Assembly: GCA_947095535.1 (NCBI GenBank)
Contig: OX352773.1
Coordinates: forward strand, 34,679,398-34,743,397
Reading direction: 5' to 3'
Length of the DNA: 64,000 nucleotides
Source of the DNA: Poecilobothrus nobilitatus
Taxonomy: Eukaryota; Arthropoda; Insecta; Diptera; Dolichopodidae
Each line of letters begins with the position of its first letter. Within the stretch, counting starts at the first letter, position 1. The position numbers were made by a program, and so were the translations under genes. Of this stretch, positions 61,809 through 64,000 are shown piece by piece. Below the pieces are notes generated by a model. That model ran no database searches. It had not been told where the DNA came from and was given only the letters and a program-made list of their open reading frames with translations.

Positions 61809-64000
61809 ATATGACGAAATTCAAGTGAATAAAAATTCTAATTGACTTCTTTAAAATTTTAATGATTCAATGTTTAGGACAGGACGGTTTCGAAAAAAAA
61901 TTTAGGATTAAGTCGATTTGCTTGATTTGAAAAGCTTATGATTTTCCAATGAAAATTAATTATTAAGTGCTATCATGGCGGTAGATTGCATTAAGATCTA
62001 ACTGTAATGTCTATTTAAAGTTTCATATTATATTTTTAAAGTACAATTCTTACAGTAACTTCTTTAGAGTCTTATAAATCTGTATATCTGGCACAATCTT
62101 GTATATTTATTTGTTTATGCACTTAATAATCGTTAATAATTATACCTTAATATACCATTAGTGGTATTTTATTTTATTATAAAATCAATACCACAAACCA
62201 AGTTTTTTTTTTGTTTGATAATATGGCATTTTAAATGCAACATTTGATATGCAAGTAATTTTGTTTTTTGTTTTTTGTGTTTTTATTATTATCTTCAATA
62301 TTCAATTGTTTAATCGAGGAATTTTTCAAAATGAATTGTTTCTTGATTTTATATCATTGCATTTTTTTTTTTTTTTTCGTAAGACTCTTATATACAGCTA
62401 ATCCTTTTAAAAGTATTAACGGGTGCGCGATTTTATTTTTTACTTTATATTCTTTCCGTCCCCAGATTCATTTGAAGATCATAAAAAAATTAAATTCCGA
62501 CGTAAAGCGTGCGCATGCTTACGTTTATTTTTTATTATTTTTTTTTTTCGCATTGTTCGTATTTCGTTTTTGGGTTTTGTTTTTTCTTTTTTTATTTTGT
62601 AAATGACATGACCTGCGTGAATTTTCTGAACTTCTGAATTTATTTTAAGCTAAAAAGATAGAGAGAAAAAAGGAAAAAAAAAAGAAAAATTTCAAAATTC
62701 CAAATAATGTCTGATTTTTTTTTTTTTTTTTTCAATTAAATAAGAGAATCCAATTTTTAGGTTTGTTTTTCCAATAGTTGAAGTGGGCTGTTTACCTGGA
62801 CGATTATACGTACATAGCTTTTTTTTGTTGCATTTGACTGCCACGTGAGGATTACAATTTTTAGACTTTCTTAATTTGTTTTAAATACAACGAAAACTTT
62901 AAATTTAATATACTAGTTTTTTTTTTTTTATGTTTTTTCGTTTTGATATTTAATGAAAAATTTTAAAAATTGTTAGTAAAATTTAAAGAATTAAAAGGGG
63001 GAAAAAAACAACAGGAACAAGCGAAGTAACAAATATTATATTTATTACAAATAAAAAGCCATAATGACATATGCCATCTGAAACTTATTATTATTATTAG
63101 TTACAAGTCTCATCCGACTGACAGAAAAATTACTTAGCAGCCTCAACTGCCTCAAAAGCGAAAATTGTTAATAATTATGTTTTTCGAAATAATCAAATTG
63201 TCCCATAATCTTGGAAAACTACGTTTACTTATCATTATACATATATATAACTACTTAATTATTATCAAGTTCCGGTTTCTTAGAAAATGAGAAGTAAGAA
63301 TAGAAAATAATATTTTAAAATTGAATATATTTAATTTATTTCTATATGTTTAAGTTTAGTTAAATATTTTAGATTAAAAAAATACCTTTATTTAGTTATT
63401 CGAAAAGTTAAAAGGTAAATTTATTAATATAAAACTTTTGAATAGTTATATTGCCTGTTATAAGTATATTAAAGTGACTGCTTTGTCACTTTTAAATCTT
63501 TTTTTAAGTTACTTTTTGACAGTTGTAAAGCCAATTCGTGCTATCATTTCGATTCAGTCGGAGGTTAGACTTACAATAAGCATATTAATTTGGATGTTTT
63601 GAGACGTTTCTCTTTAGATAATTGAATAGGATTAAAGAGATTCAACTGAGTACAAAGTAACTGTTATTTGTTAACCTCATGGCTTATGCTCTTACATAAT
63701 TTTTTATTATTATAGATCTCGTTATTAAAGATAGGTTTCATTATTTAGAAATCTTTTTCTTTTAAATGTAAATTGGATATTTATACATAATTTATTATAA
63801 TAAGAGATATTGCATTTTAAAGTTAGTAGACACAACATTTAACAATTAGCTCCGTTATAAATGTAGTAAGTGAATTTTATGATAATTTATACTTTTCTTT
63901 TATTTTTTTAATTATAAGCAAATAATTACAAATTTTGAATTTTTATTAAATACATAACTATGTAGTTTCTTTTTGATCTTATTCAAGATTTCTACAAGTC
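61809..64000. other. AT-rich non-coding stretch to window end
   Basis: Contains the imperfect palindrome at 62.50 kb and a small hairpin TTAAAGTGAC/GTCACTTTTAA (63469-63478/63485-63495). The less AT-rich patch 62775-62855 includes the E-box CACGTG. The 112-codon frame at 62268-62606 is Phe-rich from T tracts and is not accepted as a gene. Confidence 0.45.
62500..62524. other. Near-perfect 25-bp palindrome ACGTAA...TTACGT
   Basis: ACGTAAAGCGTGCGCATGCT followed by TACGT is its own reverse complement except for one unpaired A and one G/T position. The GC-rich centre TGCGCA is unusual for this window. A dimeric protein site or a small cruciform is possible. Confidence 0.75.

Noticed and set aside
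62268..62606. 112-codon plus-strand open frame
   Set aside because: Phe/Leu-rich hydrophobic translation of T tracts; the apparent membrane character is a compositional artefact.
1..64000. CRISPR arrays, operons, bacterial promoters or prophage
   Set aside because: No regular spacer-repeat pattern and no dense coding; the eukaryotic repeat content rules out a prokaryotic reading.

Overview
This window is very AT-rich (roughly four bases in five are A or T, by eye). It is packed with A/T homopolymers of 8-28 bases and (TA)n, (TATG)n, (CT)n and (CA)n microsatellites. Together with tRNA-derived SINEs, decayed non-LTR retrotransposons and a short hAT-like element, this points to an animal nuclear genome, most likely an insect and plausibly a fly. 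I cannot name the species. I see no bacterial, viral or organellar gene organisation.

I find no intact protein-coding gene. Most open frames read through oligo-A/T or microsatellites, giving runs of Phe, Lys, Asn or Arg-Glu, or lie inside mobile elements. Two frames are flagged only as weak coding candidates: 11561-11744 (minus), an unusually GC-rich patch open in two frames, and 25204-25635 (minus), the longest frame not made of simple sequence. The rest looks like a large intron or an intergenic desert.

Layout. 1-8 kb: a full SINE (about 272-461), a 3' SINE fragment (2847-2912) and a copy that has lost its B box (7702-7789). 11-17 kb: the GC-rich patch, a (CT)n tract, a minus-strand LINE C-terminus (about 13.33-13.79 kb), a SINE with an 8-bp target-site duplication (13839-14038) and a plus-strand LINE relic with an RNase H motif (about 16.25-16.69 kb). 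17-31 kb: twin A28 tracts, a 58-bp tandem repeat (20285-20572) and the 25.2-kb frame. 31-40 kb: a hAT-like non-autonomous element (31049-31458), a duplicated block of about 112 bp (38.0 and 39.15 kb), a tRNA-like fragment (39.05 kb) and a two-phase pentanucleotide array (39736-39780). 43-55 kb: several perfect or near-perfect hairpins and a (CA)n-bearing dispersed-repeat-like block. 57-64 kb: CpG-containing palindromes, a reverse-strand SINE fragment (61.0 kb) and a MITE-like unit bounded by GGGTGTTTC inverted repeats (61.53-61.80 kb).

Nothing here forms an operon or pathway. The signal is a record of retrotransposition (SINE copies and two LINE relics), DNA-transposon relics, microsatellite expansion and palindrome formation. 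The most interesting items are the SINE family with its chain of built-in hairpins, the two LINE relics recognisable from short protein motifs, the hAT-like element and the perfect hairpins at 45.9 and 49.1 kb.
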